This document shows positions 24,645-36,675 of a stretch of 64,000 bases of DNA, piece by piece (positions within the stretch are counted from its first letter, which is position 1; every line of letters begins with the position of its first letter). The DNA is from Ditylenchus dipsaci (Eukaryota; Nematoda; Chromadorea; Rhabditida; Anguinidae), in NCBI GenBank assembly GCA_004194705.1, contig SADC01001313.1, forward strand, positions 44,674 through 108,673, written 5' to 3'. The translations under genes and the position numbers were made by a program. A model generated the notes under the pieces. It saw nothing but the letters and a program-made list of their open reading frames with translations. It did no database searches and was not told where the DNA came from.

Positions 24645-25359
24645 CATAGTGACCGCCCGTCCGGCCGGTGGTGTCCCGTCCAAACGGAGCTGAAAAACAG
24701 GACAGTCGGACGGCCGGCCAAAAACGTCTAAGACGACAGACGGCCGGCAACAGTATCCTCGAACGGGCCGGCCGACGGCCGGTCCGTTCGAGACCGTCCT
24801 TCACTAGATCGAACCAATTTCGGACAAACGAGGTTTACACAGTATTTTTTTTCTAAAAACAACAAAGAGTTTAGCCAGATAGGCCCTCTTTTCTTTCTCG
24901 ATAATTTTTTTCATGCGCTTTCGTTTAGATTTTTTGAAAGTAGTATAAGATCATCAAAATCAGATTGAACGCTTGGTACGGATAGAAAAAATTTGGTGCC
25001 CTAAATTCTTGAAACGCATTTTCGGCAAATATTGCCGAAAATGACCGATTATTTTTGTAAAAATTGAATTTGCACGGTTTGATTTTATACTTTTTTCTCT
25101 TGCCCATATTTTTCACGTAGCTGTGATTTTTAATCAAGAATAATTTTTGATACTAAAAACAATACAAGCGAACTATTACTAAAAGCTATTTTTTACTATT
25201 TTTCTGCTCATGGACGACCGAAAGACGGCCGGCATTAGAACGCTTAAGTTGGACGGACGTCAAACGGCCGGTGATTACAAAAAAAATCGGACTGATAGTG
25301 AAAAACGTTTAGGACGGGGACGGGACGCCGTCCAATTTTCGATAAACGCGGTCACTATG
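24645..25359. mobile_element. hAT-like non-autonomous element with CGGCCG subterminal repeats
   Basis: About 715 bp. The inverted ends are CATAGTGACCGC and GCGGTCACTATG. The 8 bp outside the left end (CATACAAC) and the right end (CAGACAAC) match at seven of eight positions, as expected of an aged hAT-type duplication. Both subterminal regions are strewn with GACGGCCGG motifs, a layout typical of transposase-binding subterminal repeats. No transposase is visible. Confidence 0.65.
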
Positions 25360-26200
25360 CAGACAACCAGTGTCCAAATCAAAAACACCTTTTTCTGACC
25401 TGCCAAATCTTAACTTAAAGCTGCTCAAGAGCATGTCATAGCTGTGTATAACTGCTCAAAACGTGGTCAATACTTGTACAGATATTCAAGAGCTGCAAAA
25501 TTAAAATCGCTCATAAATTACTGGAGAAGAGGTAAGACAAGCAGTTGCGAATTTGAAGAATACGTGGATTGGTACATTCTTGGCCGACTTTCTGGAGAAA
25601 ATTGAGAGTGCAATATAGCAAAATGATCAGCATGAAAAATGCAACGTAACTAGTGCAAAGACTCACAAGACTACAAGCAAAAATAACAAAATTTAAGGCA
25701 GAATAATTTGAGCCTCAAAACCTTACAAAAAACCAGATGTGTTTGCACGAAAATTCAGGTGGTTGTGGCTTGGTTTCATAATTTTCTACAAAAAATTTTG
25801 TAGACCTTCCTCAGAAAATTAAAATATTATGTGATAGAACGTGAAGAGCTGCATCAAATACAAGTGCTAGATCATAGCCATAATTTTATTTCAGTGAGGC
25901 TAAAGCTCCAGTAAGGGTCATTTACCTACACCGCTTTTGACTTTCACTCTGTTTTTAATTTACAATTTTTTTTAATTCAGAGGAAGGGTGAAGACCGGTC
26001 AGCTCCACTCCTAGAGTTTTTTCCGTTTTTAATAATTAGGTACTTATCTCGTGTACTTTTACATTTACTAGTAAAACTTTTGCGGTGAGGTGTGATCGGG
26101 CTAAGTATCAGACTTGAGATTGGCGAGCGATCACGTCTTATTTGTCTATTTCAAAAATTTGTTTTGTTTAGAATTATAATAAGACTTCAATTGAATATAC

Positions 26201-29200
26201 ATGGAGATATATTTATTCCGTCCAGAAGCATATCAAAGACTGTATGGTTGTATTAACATCACAGTCGATGAAATTCCATTAGAAAATCGACTGCATATTA
26301 AAGAAGGCGTTATTTTCATAACTTTGGCTATAATTTATTATGTAGGCTTTTGACCTGTTTTAGACTTTCAATTTTCAAAAATTTTCAAAATTTATGCACA
26401 TAACTATAATTTTAGCTGCGCAATAGGGAGAGCAGGAATAGAAATTTCTAATGCATTGTCTTTTGCTTAGATATATAAGCAGGACAAAATTTTTTAGAAG
26501 GCATTGAAAAAATGGTAAAAATAAAAATAAAAGTATGTTTTATTTATTTTTTGCTTTTAAGTATGCTACAAGCTAGATAATTATCTTTTAATTTCAGCCA
26601 ATATCATCGTATTTTTTCTAATATTATTGATAAGCGCGCCTAAGCGCACTTTAATTTTTCAAACCCCAAAAAATTCTGAAAAATTTCGGGTGCTCAACCG
26701 AAATCTGAAAAGTGGAATCGGTAGAGCTCGTGGGAGTTAAGAAAATGAATTAAACAGCTTTGCAGAAAAATTCTCTTAGCTGAGATATAAGCCCTCAAAG
26801 TAGTGAGTGTGCGCTTATTAGAGCATGCGTGCTTATTAGAGGAAATACGGTATATTAAAAAACTAAAAAATATTTAGCAGAAAATTATTGAAAAATATCA
26901 ATCCCTGTGTTTTTAACTGACTTTTTATGGACTGCTCTCAGAGAAGCTACCTTCGTATTTGCAGCCAGTGAAATGAGCTACAAATTGAAGGGTAACTTGC
27001 ATAAGAGTAGCCTTTAAAAAAGACGGTCAAAAACACAATGCCAAAAACGAGATTTTTAATGCAGGGGGGGGGGATGATTGTTTGGTTGGTACCCTTATAC
27101 TGAAGAGAATACAGGGATTCCCGAAAATTAATTTTCCTTACAAAAAGATTAAGAACAAAATGACACAACTTTTAATATTAATAACTTCATACGCTATAAA
27201 GAAAAGAAGAAGATTTTGATCTCTATTTTGTAATAAATAATCCTAAGTTAGCTACTAAGTACCCTAAAATAGTAAAGGTTTTCAAAAGTCAACAAGTTTT
27301 AAATGTATTTCTGAAAAAGAAAACAGATTGAATTGCAGATTCTATACATTCCATGTATTTATTCCATTTGGTGCCATAGTCAATATCCTTGCTACAAATA
27401 CTGTTATACATCAGCGTTGTGGACTGCGGCATTTTGTGGCTGGTTGGATTTGCGCATGGATTTTTCGCCATTACGGGTGCAGTGTTCTGCTCTCATCCTA
27501 CATTACCTATTTCGTAGGATGCTATTTGTGGGGTTTGATAAAAAAATACCCACTTAGATAGTCAAAAATATATTTTGTTAAAGGTGTTTGGTGTGCCGAG
27601 ACTTCTGGCCAGACAATTTTGGTCATGAACAGATGTGTATCAATGCTGTCTTCTGAGCTTGAACAGCGAATGTTTGAAGGTAACTAATTTTCAAAAAGTG
27701 AGAGTGAAAAGTGAGAAAAAGGGAGAGTGCTACACAACGGTTGGCTTGTACAACAATTATTCAGCTAACAGGTGTTTCAAATAAAATATTTAAATGTCTA
27801 ACCTCGATTTAGTGTTCTCTCATTCAAGTTTGTTGCCGAGCTGATTTTACCACCATTTTTTATTTTTCTTAAAAGCAAAATCTATAAGAACAGGGTGAAA
27901 TATTACGATTCTTAACCCTAAGGGCGGTCACTTGAGCACAAAGTGCTCATAACGTGACAATTTAAATCGACCATAGTTCAGCAGCCTGATTAAGGGAATT
28001 TTTTTTAAATACAGTCGACTCTCCCAATAACGAACCCCTGGGGACCGGCTCTAGGTGTTCGTTATTTAGAGAGTTCGTTATTGAGAAGGTCCGTTAAAAG
28101 TACTTTATCGAAAATCCAACCAAATCAAAAAAAGTGTTCGTTATTGAGAGAGTTCGTTATTCAAGGGGTTCGTTATTGGGAGAGTCGACTGTATGTAAAA
28201 ACATTTCTCAGAGATCATGCTATGAAATACAAAAGAGACTAGTGAATAGTATCGCTTTATCAAAAAGATATGGCCAAAACAAAAGTTGACAGTTTTTTAA
28301 GTGACCGCCCTAGGGTTTAAAACAATCTGTAAATTCGGAATCTTAGCAATATGTGCTACCAGACTGTTTCATCATAATTGCAGAATAATTTCGAAAACTA
28401 GCGTAAAAAGTGAACCAGCAACATCCTTGAATGGAGGTCACTAAATGGAGATTCGATTGTATCTAAGAAACTGGATAGTTCTTGGATGAGATTTTCGGTA
28501 CTTTATTAATTTAAGGCAAGCGTATATTCTTATGGCTAGGAGCTTCAATTGCTTCAGGAATCTATGCTTACTTTTATGTGATTCCGATTCTCTATAGTGG
28601 CACCTATTCCAGTTGGTTCATGAACCCATATGTGGGTTATCGAGAAGATCCCGAAGAAAATGTGAGTCTTTAAAAAATTGTTTGAAGCAATTTTTTTTAA
28701 TTTTGGAGAGGGCATGCATACCAGAGTTCATTTATAAAACTATGTTCAACATATTTATTTTCACACTAAATTGGCCCCTTTTTAGTCTCTGTCCACCCCA
28801 TAAACAGGCCTAAATCTCTTTAAAAATGACCAAAAGGGTACTTTTAGGTGGCTTTTAAAATCAATATAGGCTAAAAAAAGTTTATTGGGAGGGGGGGGGG
28901 CGGTGTATATCTAAGTAGGGCCGAAATTTTGTTACCTCGATTTCTAACCCTTATTGTTAATAAAAGAGGTGGTTTTGGGTTGGGTTTCACGGATTAAGTG
29001 TCTTAAAAAGTCCATTTTTCCGAGATCAATGCTCGTTGCCAGTCTGCTGGTAAGGACAGACTGGCAAAATTGAATCTCTTTTTGCTTTTGATTATTTTAC
29101 AGCAATTATTGAGAGCATACTTGCACAGGCGCCGATTTTTCACAAGCCCGGCGCCGGCTTCCTCGGGTTTTTTTTCAGCTGGCGCCGGCACCCGATATTT

Positions 29201-32200
29201 TCGGAAAGGCGCCGACTTTGTCACAATACTTGTTTCAACAGTGTTTTTTTTTAATTTTTGAAAAATGTGTTAAAAGTTTTATTAAAAATTTCTTAATTTT
29301 ATCAGAATTTTCTTCTTAATTGAGTATTATTCAGATGAAATAATACATTTTTTTTATTAACACTCGAATGCCTGATTGTCTTAAGAGCACATCCTGATGC
29401 AGAATTTCACGCTGAACATGATAGTGAAAAAAATTAAGAAAAAATCACTATTTGCGGGTCAGCTGCCCCTAAGAACCAACCAAGTCATGATTTTTGCGTA
29501 TGCAACTTCAAGAGGGTTATTGATATCACTGGTTCATAACTCAAAGGAAAGCTTAGATCAAGGGCTTTGAAATAAGGTATCATGGAGGCGTTTATGACGA
29601 TTTAATGTAAAGTTTTAGTTCGAAGAAAGAATTGTATCCTTTTCAAAAAACTTTGTTGATAATTACGAACGGAACAAAAAGTGTGATAACGTCATTTTCA
29701 GTTGTCAGTGCATATCATTCGATGGAGCAAGAAAAATTGCACCAGAAAAAGCTTTGAGCTAGGGTAAAAAGAGGCTTGAGGAGTGTTGAGCAAGACTCAC
29801 AAAAACAATTTCAAATTTCAAAATCAATTTTGACGTAAAACTTAGATTTTGCCAGAGAAAACCGCAATTTTTGACACTGGATTCGAGTTCAGCATGGTCG
29901 ATTTGCTTAGAAAGGCCCTTAAAGGACCATAGCCGTCTCCGACACTGAGAATCTTAAATGTTTGAATTCGCGCGGGACAGTTCTCTTTCGTCTTTCATTG
30001 TACTCTTTTGAGTCATTCGAAGCAAGTCAAAAGAGTACAGTGCGAGACGAAAGAGAACTGTCCCGCGCGAATTCAAACATTTGAAATTCTCGTTGTCGGC
30101 GACGGCTATGGTCCTTTAAACATAAAAACTTGCTGTCAAATTTCAAATTCCGCTCAAGACAAAAAATGTTCAAACTCAAAGTTTTTTGAAATATAAATGA
30201 TTTTTGTTTTGAGCGGAATTTGAAATTTGACAGCAACTTTTCATGTTTAAGAGCAGTTTCATTAGTAAATCGACCATGCTGAACTGGAATCCGGTGTCGA
30301 AAATTGTGGTTTCATAAGCAAAATATAAGTTTTTCGTCAAAATTGATTTTGAAATTTTTTTGAGAGTCTTGCCAAACACTCCTCAAGCCTCTTTTTACCC
30401 TAGCTCAAAGCTTTTTCTGGTGAAATTTTTCTTGCTCCGTCAAATGATATGCACTGACAACTAAAAAATGACGTTATCACACTTTTTGCTCCGTTCATAA
30501 TTATCAACACCGTTTTATAAAAAAAAATGCAATTTTTTCTTTGAACTAAAACTTTTACATTAAATTGTCATAAACACCTCCATGATACCTTTTTTTCAAG
30601 CCCGTGATCTAAGCTTTCGTTTAAGTTATAAATTAGTGATATCAATAATTGAATTTGACGAGATCTGCCCTCTTGAAGTTGCATACGCAAAAATCCTGAC
30701 TTGGTTGGTTCGTAGGGTCAGCTGACCCGCAAATAGTGATTTTTTTTAACCTTTTTTTCAACTATCGTGTTCAGCGTGAAATTCTACACGAGGATGTGCT
30801 CTTAGGACAATCATGCATTCCAGTGTTTAAAAACTGAAAAATACCGGCGCCGGCGCCCTTATTATGGCCTGGCGCCCGTTGCTGAATTTTAAAATCGCCT
30901 AGCGCTGACGGTGGTGCCCTAAATCACTCTGGTACCCCGGCGCTGGCGCCGCTTGCGGCGATGGCGCCAAAATTTTAAAATGCCCGGCGCCAAAATTTCG
31001 AAAAGCGCCATATTTCTGGCGCCCTATTTCCGGAACGTGCAAGTATGATTGAGAGCATGCAATTAACATGATAAATCGTTGAATGCGGAAAGAAAAGCAC
31101 TTTCATTTTGTAAAAAAATATTCTCTGAAAGAGTAGCAAAACGTTGTAAACAAGTCATATTTCGAGGGGTATAATTTGGCATATTTTATAGTGTCTTACC
31201 AGTCGCTCACCCTTCCCAAAATTTGAATTACTCTCTCAGAAAGCCCTGCCATTCGTACGTCAAATTCACTATAATGACCCGCAAAAAAGGGGTGCAACAG
31301 AGAGTTCCGGCCAGAAGAAGATCACACCTCAATATTTTCTCAAATAACATTATGACGTAAAACTTTTTTTCGTCAGTCAGACCTGAGATTTTGACACCGG
31401 AATCACGTTAAGTATGGTCTTTTTTTGGACTCCCAAATATCAAAGAGCAGTTTTTCCTGCATCCCCTTTTTGCGTCTCATCAAAGTTAATCTGACGTAAA
31501 AATCACAAGGCTAACAAATATAGTAATTGAAAATTTGGGACGGGTGAGCGACTGGAAAAAACACGACAGAATATGCCAAATTTTGCACTCAGAAAAACGA
31601 CTTTTTTACAAAAACAAAATCTTTATTTTCGCAAATGTTTCAGAGAATGTTTTTCTCCGGGATAAAAGAACTTTTCTTTTGGCCTCAAATGACATATCTC
31701 AAGGTATATATACTCTCACGCATTTCTATAAAGGAAATGAAAACCACAAAAGTGTGGATTTTGTCAACCTGCCTTTACCAGCTAGCAGTGATTCCTGAAA
31801 GTTGGACTTTTTCCGACACTTAATCCGTAAGACTCCACCTAAAAAAACCTCCTTAACACGATAGGCGTGAGAAAAAATTGGGTCAGGAATCGAGGTAACA
31901 AGATGAGGTCCATAATTACCGTATTCTCTCTAATAGGCCGACATGTCGGTTTATTTTTCAACCCTTCAAAATCGTAAAAATTTTGGGTCGAACTCGACAT
32001 TTTCGGGTGAAAATCCAAAATCGAAAAAGCGGAATCGATAGAGCTCGTGGGAACTAAGAAAACGCAATAAACAGCGATGTAATTTTTTTTTTCGGACTGA
32101 GATACGGTCCCTCAAAGTAGGGGGTGTCGGTTTATTAGAGGGTGTCGGCCTATTAGAGAGAATACGGTAATCACAGTTAATTTTAACGCTTCTTTATACA

Positions 32201-32757
32201 TGTAGTTTAATGGCATCTTGATTTCGAATGTTTAGTATGTAACTAGTTTTTTTGTACTGTGGGACGGAAGTTTCGCCATAGCTGTTCCTGCTCTCTACAT
32301 TGTCTTTTTTTCAATATATTTTGCAAAGTCTCACGGAATTGCTAGTAAAAAAATTTCCAAACAGCAAAAAATGGTAAATATACAAAATTTACTTATAATA
32401 TTTATAGTACAATTTTTTTTAGATGTTGCTACAAGTGTTTGTAATGAGCTTTTTCAACTTTATCACAACTTTCACCTTCACCTACATGATGTTTTTTGTG
32501 CCAAGCAACTTGTTATAACCTTTGCGCAGTTTTGCTGGTTCCACATACATGGTTTGGCTAAATTTGTTTAAAATTTGTAATTGTTAAAAGTTTTAGGGTT
32601 TCCGCCTGTTATTTACCTAGTATTTAACCCCACTATCAGAAAAGATGCCAAGAAAATGTTCAAGGGTCCAATTAAAAAATTTAAACCACATAAAGTGCAT
32701 GCTTCATCAAAGACTGCAAGCTCAGCTGGAGGTCGCACTTCCAATTCAGTACTTTGA
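26201..32757 (+). CDS. srt: srt-type serpentine chemoreceptor, copy 1
   Basis: Exons: 26201-26341, 27339-27532, 27584-27679, 28516-28661, 32236-32373, 32423-32551 and 32597-32757 (TGA). The N-terminus MEIYLFRPEAYQRLYGC followed by a DEIPLENR motif, the NRC after TM3 (ILVMNRCVSML), WFMNPYVGYREDPEEN, the TM6-side HIHG and the TM7-side PPVIYLVFNPTIRKDAKKMF are hallmarks of the nematode SRT family (G-protein-coupled chemoreceptors of the SRG superfamily). Splice sites and phases are consistent throughout, and the exon plan is identical to copy 2. The frame is broken by one missing base near 27401 (after CYKY), near 27507 (between HPTLP and YFVGCY) and near 32509 (between PSN and LVITFAQ). As written it is non-translatable. 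It may be a pseudogene, a consensus-error case or a recoded gene. Confidence 0.88.
26608..26853. repeat. ACCGTATTT-type element in srt copy 1 intron 1
   Basis: The ends carry CGTATTTTTTCTAATA and TATTAGAGGAAATACGGTA. The interior contains the family core GGAATCGGTAGAGCTCGTGG and a GCTGAGATATA block. It lies in the intron 26342-27338. Confidence 0.7.
28012..28191. mobile_element. Pogo-like MITE (TA duplication), copy 1
   Basis: 180 bp with inverted ends CAGTCGACTCTCCCAATAAC and GTTATTGGGAGAGTCGACTG, flanked by TA on both sides. The CAGTCGA(A)C terminus and TA target site are typical of pogo/Tigger-related MITEs. The interior repeats GTTCGTTATT several times. It lies in the intron 27680-28515 of srt copy 1. 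Confidence 0.8.
28925..31910. repeat. Nested long inverted repeats filling an srt intron
   Basis: Outer arms: 28930-29080 (TTGTTACCTCGATTTCTAAC...GGATTAAGTGTC) pair with 31740-31905. Middle: a GGCGCC-rich layer begins near 29120 and ends near 31030, with ACTTGCAC on the left, GTGCAAGT on the right, and ATTGAGAGCA repeated just outside both. Inner: about 29340-30015 pairs with 30020-30850 around a centre near 30015 (GTACTCTTTTGAGTCATTCG side). A further inverted pair, 31080-31215 with 31535-31660, lies to the right. Together they make up most of the intron 28662-32235. No transposase is recognised. Confidence 0.75.
31914..32173. repeat. ACCGTATTT-type element in srt copy 1 intron 4
   Basis: The ends are ATTACCGTATTCTCTCTAAT and ATTAGAGAGAATACGGTAAT, about 255 bp. 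The interior has the family core GCGGAATCGATAGAGCTCGT and GGACTGAGATACGG. It ends about 65 bp before exon 5. Confidence 0.8.
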
Positions 32758-32927
32758 GAAAAAAAATTATCACTTTTTTGTTTGGATTAAGTCAGTACAT
32801 ACCGTAAATTTTGTCAAGCTTTCTAAAAGCTACAACTTTTCGAAGTACGAATATTCTGGCTCATCGGATGTATTTGATCGTATAATTTTTTTCGATAATA
32901 ATTAATTATTAATAGTCGAACTTTGGT

Positions 32928-33134
32928 ATGGGCGCCGAATGGGATTTAGAATTCAGGTACGGTTGCCAAAAATCGGACCTAAATCCCGTTTGGTCATCAA
33001 GCTACTTGAACATCCGTAGTAGCTTTACAGTCATTGAACGGGCTTATTTTATTACAAAAGAGGCTAACTCGATCTATACAATGCCGAACACTTATCCGAC
33101 TTTCACTGACTACAATTACCTGACAATAAATTAA
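32928..33134 (+). CDS. Orphan open frame downstream of srt copy 1
   Basis: A 68-residue frame (starting MGAEWDLEFRYGCQKSDL, ending TDYNYLTIN) of balanced composition lies 170 bp after the srt copy 1 stop. I recognise no family, signal peptide or membrane segment. It could be a terminal exon of an unknown gene, a remnant of a third receptor or chance. Confidence 0.2.
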   Translation: MGAEWDLEFRYGCQKSDLNPVWSSSYLNIRSSFTVIERAYFITKEANSIYTMPNTYPTFTDYNYLTIN

Positions 33135-33349
33135 AGATTTTTTGTGGACTAACATAAAATGTTAATTTTAAATAAAACAAAAAATTATTCAAAAAAAGAT
33201 TTTCGGAGTAAAAAAGTGTCTCCGCCAATTCGAACTCTGAAATGTTCAACGTTCAAACGTTCAACAACCATGGTTTTTTATATTGATTTTCATATTGTTG
33301 AATATATTGATTTTATTTACTGATCATTCTGTGGTTTTGTTTAACAAGG

Positions 33350-34400
33350 TTGCAAAAAATAAAGTTTTCTTAAAACAGGTGAAAAGTATACCCTATTTTT
33401 GAGCTAGCTAAAATGTTTATTAAATCTGCAGTTTGATCATTCTATTCTTCTGGTTAAAGATCTGAAAAAGCCACAGAAAAAGCCAAACAGGTGCAGTTTC
33501 CTTACCAAAAGTTTATGTTCAAAAGTTTTATATCAGCAGCTTTGTAACAGAAGCAGTAATCGGTAGCAAAAGTCAATAGGCATTTCTAATTTACTTGGTA
33601 CTCAAGCCCTGTTTTCACAAAAACACTAGGATAGCTAGCTTATTAAAATTTGCTTCATGTTTCGAAAGTTTTATGGTGGATGTTTAAGATTGAGCGTCCT
33701 GCCAAAAGTCAATATTCAAGTCCATGTTTTGCTAAAAAAAATTGGAAAAAAATTAGAAAAAAATCAATTCTGAATAGTTGACGGTGTAGATGAGTCAATA
33801 AACGGCTAGTTTTTTATATTAGTTTTCGGCTAAAAGAGTTTAAATACTATATTTTTCTATAAAATTAAACTCCTCCCAAAACTAGTTCTACAAAAATATG
33901 AACATTTCAAAGTCGGAAAATTCCTTGGTCCACTCTGTATAATGAATACTCTTGAATTTGTAAGTGATGAAGTTGACATCACATGATTAGAATTGACATG
34001 ATGTCAACAACACAACAAGGAAGTATTTGCGACATCTTGTGAATATTGTTTTTTTGCAATAAGAGTAAAAAATATGACTAGAACAATTAATGTTTTTAGT
34101 ACATCTTCTGTTTTGAAATAACTTAAAGTTTACTTGACTTGTAGTTTCCTCATTCCATTTGTTAGGAAACAGATTAGGATGTGGTCTGAAAAAGCTATAA
34201 AAAATCCAAATAGGCGCATAAGCTATTTCCTCTTATCAAATGATTCTTCCAGAACTTTGTGATTTTGAAAAGGGTAATATAAACAGCCTCATTGCAACAG
34301 CAGTAATTGGTGGCAAAAGTCAATGTGCATTTCTAAATTACTTTATACGAGTACTTGAAATGCTACTTAAAGGCTAGCTGGCTCATTAAAATTTATTATT
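33350..34400. repeat. Duplicated 5' region between the srt genes
   Basis: A block at about 33465-33660 (TCTGAAAAAGCC..., AGCAGTAATCGGTAGCAAAAG, GCATTTCTAA..., TTATTAAAATTT) recurs in the same order and orientation at about 34180-34395 directly upstream of the copy 2 start codon. This looks like a tandem duplication of the receptor's promoter-side sequence. Confidence 0.6.
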
Positions 34401-34419
34401 ATTATTTTGAAAGTGTATA

Positions 34420-36675
34420 ATGGAGCTGTATTTGTTGCGTCCAGAAGAGCATCACAGACTCTACGGCTGCATTAATATATCAGTGGATGAGGTACCATTG
34501 GAAAAGCGTCAACATGTTACTGAAGGATTCATCACCATCGTTTTAGCTGCTATATACTATGTAGGTTGGATAAAAAATTGTTTTTTTGTGAATTTTGAGT
34601 CCTAGATTAAAATTTAAGGTGATTTTAACTGATTCTGTTGTCAAAAAAAGACAGTCATGCTTCTTAAATAAATCGAAATAACATAAATTTTGTTCTCAAG
34701 GAATGCGTTTTAGATCCTTTACATACCTTGTATCATTTCTATTTACCGACACATGCAATTTCCTTGCTATAAGCTGTTGTTCTACATCAGCATAGTGGAC
34801 TGCAGCATACTGTGGGCTGTCGGCTTTGCCCATGGTTATTTTGCAATAACTGGTGTGGTGTTTTGCTCTTATCCACATTTATTTACATAGTGGGATGCTA
34901 CTTTTGGGGTAAGAAATACTTCAACAATTTTTTACACATTAAAAAAAGCAATTTAAGGCACTTGGATATTCGAGACTTCTGGCCAGACAATGTTAGTCAT
35001 TAACAGATGTGTGTCAATGCTCTCTTCCGAAATTGAAATGCTCATGTTTGGAGGTGTCTTTGTATAAATCTTTTTTAAACCTAGCTAAATAATTTTAAGG
35101 CAAAAGAATTTGGCTGTGGTTTAGTGCCTCGATCACTTGTGGCCTTTATGGTTTTTTCTGCGTCAAACCAATACTTTTTACTGGAATTTACTTTAGTTGG
35201 TTCATGAACCCATACGTTGGATATCGTGAAGACCCTGAAGAAAATGTAAAAATTTAATTATTATTTTGGGTTGAACAGGTCCTTTGAGAAGTAAATAGTC
35301 TCTGGGGAACAATTACTACATTGTTACAATCAGTCAACTATTAGTCATTTGAAAAAACTAAAATTGTCGGAACTAGTCGTTAAAGGTCACCTTAGGGCTG
35401 ATCCTAAGCTGGCCTTATAGCAAAAGCAGACTGCATGTGATTTTTGTTTGACGGTTCAAAAGTGAGGTGAAAAAGGGCACTGATCGAGGCTGAATAATTG
35501 GTCGACTAGGAAATAAATGCGCTGACTAACTCAGCCAAGACAGTTAGGAAAAGTTTATGAGAAATTCGAGCAACGCTCTTTTTTTCACTCTACGCACACT
35601 TAGCAGTCTCGTTCGGCTGGTGGGGGTAAGGTTTAATTTACTGGTTAAGGTATATTTCAATTTTCGCCTTCTTTTTAAACAATTAGATTGTCTTTATTCT
35701 TTTTTAAACTCATAGGGAAAATTTTTAAAAACATTAACAAACATTTACATAAGTGGTTCAACAAGTCATTTTTTTTGATAAATACGGATATTTGACAAAA
35801 ACACTAAAGAGGAGTAAATTTTTTCAATAAAATAATTTTTTAACTTTTAAAGGTTAAAAAACAATAAACGTGTCAGCTTAATTAATTTTTATTTAGTATG
35901 TGACTAGCTTTTTCTCTCTCTGGGATGGAAGTTTTGCCGTTGTCGTTCCCTTACTTTACATAGTATTTTTTATTCTATTCTTTGCGAAGACTCATGGAAT
36001 AAAAAGTAGCGAAAAGATTTCCAAACAACAAAAAATGGTAAATATAAAATAAACTTCTTTAAAAAAGTGTAAAAAATTTCATAGATGCTGCTTCAAGCGT
36101 TTGTAATAAGTTTACTCAACTTCATTACCAGTTTTTCTTTTATTTCTATGATGTATTTTGTTCCTGCCGAGTCTTTTGTTATTTTTTGCGCAGTTTTGCT
36201 GGTTACATATACATGGTATGATTTATTTGATAGTAATGTGGTGAGTACCATATTTGAACATATTTTTTATAAGAGATATCTCTAAAAACAAGGCTTTAAA
36301 GTATGTCCGACCCTACTACTACCCAAACTCTCTAAAACTGGGTCATAACACATAAATTAGGAGGGAGGCGTTCAATAGAAAAAAAGGTGAGGTGGCATCC
36401 ACCTTTATCTGAATTAAAAATATTGCTGTCGGTGATGGGCATTTAATGATGTTAGTAAACCTATGTTAAGTCTTATTATTTCTAATGCTAACTCTAAAGG
36501 GTCAAGCATTTTAGGTCTTCCGCCAGTGATTTACCTGGTGTTTAATCCAACTATCAGAAAAGATTCCAAGAAAATGTTATATAATCTACTCAACAGATGC
36601 AAAGGCAACAAAGTAAATGAAGTAACTACAGTCGCCAGCAAAACTGACGGTCGCAATACTAATACAGAAATTTAA
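34420..36675 (+). CDS. srt: srt-type serpentine chemoreceptor, copy 2
   Basis: Exons: 34420-34560, 34714-34908, 34958-35053, 35100-35245, 35897-36037, 36085-36215 and 36515-36675 (TAA). It reads MELYLLRPEEHHRLYGC with DEVPLEKR (the SRT signature); ILYIPCIISIYRHMQFPCYK (TM2); VDCSILWAVGFAHGYFAITG; MLVINRCVSMLSSEIEMLMF (NRC after TM3); WFMNPYVGYREDPEEN; and LPPVIYLVFNPTIRKDSKKM in TM7 and the tail. Exon lengths and phases match copy 1 almost exactly. Frame breaks are a one-base loss near 34884 (between PHLF and YIVGCY), at the same codon as in copy 1, and a disturbance in a T run near 36183 (VIF|FAQFCWLHIHG). All introns are GT..AG. It is probably a chemosensory-neuron receptor by family. Confidence 0.9.

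Larger units (their letters stand above)
20065..26200. other. Intergenic repeat cluster between the SPSB and srt genes
   Basis: No coding exon is recognised. Contents in order: direct repeat copy B (20885-21017), an ACCGTATT-type element (about 20545-20810), a mariner-like MITE (21444-21793), a nested foldback block (22440-24565) with a minisatellite, and an hAT-like element (24645-25359). From 25360 to 26200 I see nothing specific; the srt promoter should lie near its end. Confidence 0.6.

Noticed and set aside
24619..25398. Arg/Gly-rich frames on both strands
   Set aside because: They are produced by CGGCCG subterminal repeats of the hAT-like element, and opposite-strand frames look equally open.
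29003..29261. Ala/Gly/Pro-rich frames on both strands
   Set aside because: They come from the palindromic GGCGCC repeat layer.
30008..30379. Overlapping frames on both strands near the 30 kb centre
   Set aside because: They are mirror images produced by the palindrome.
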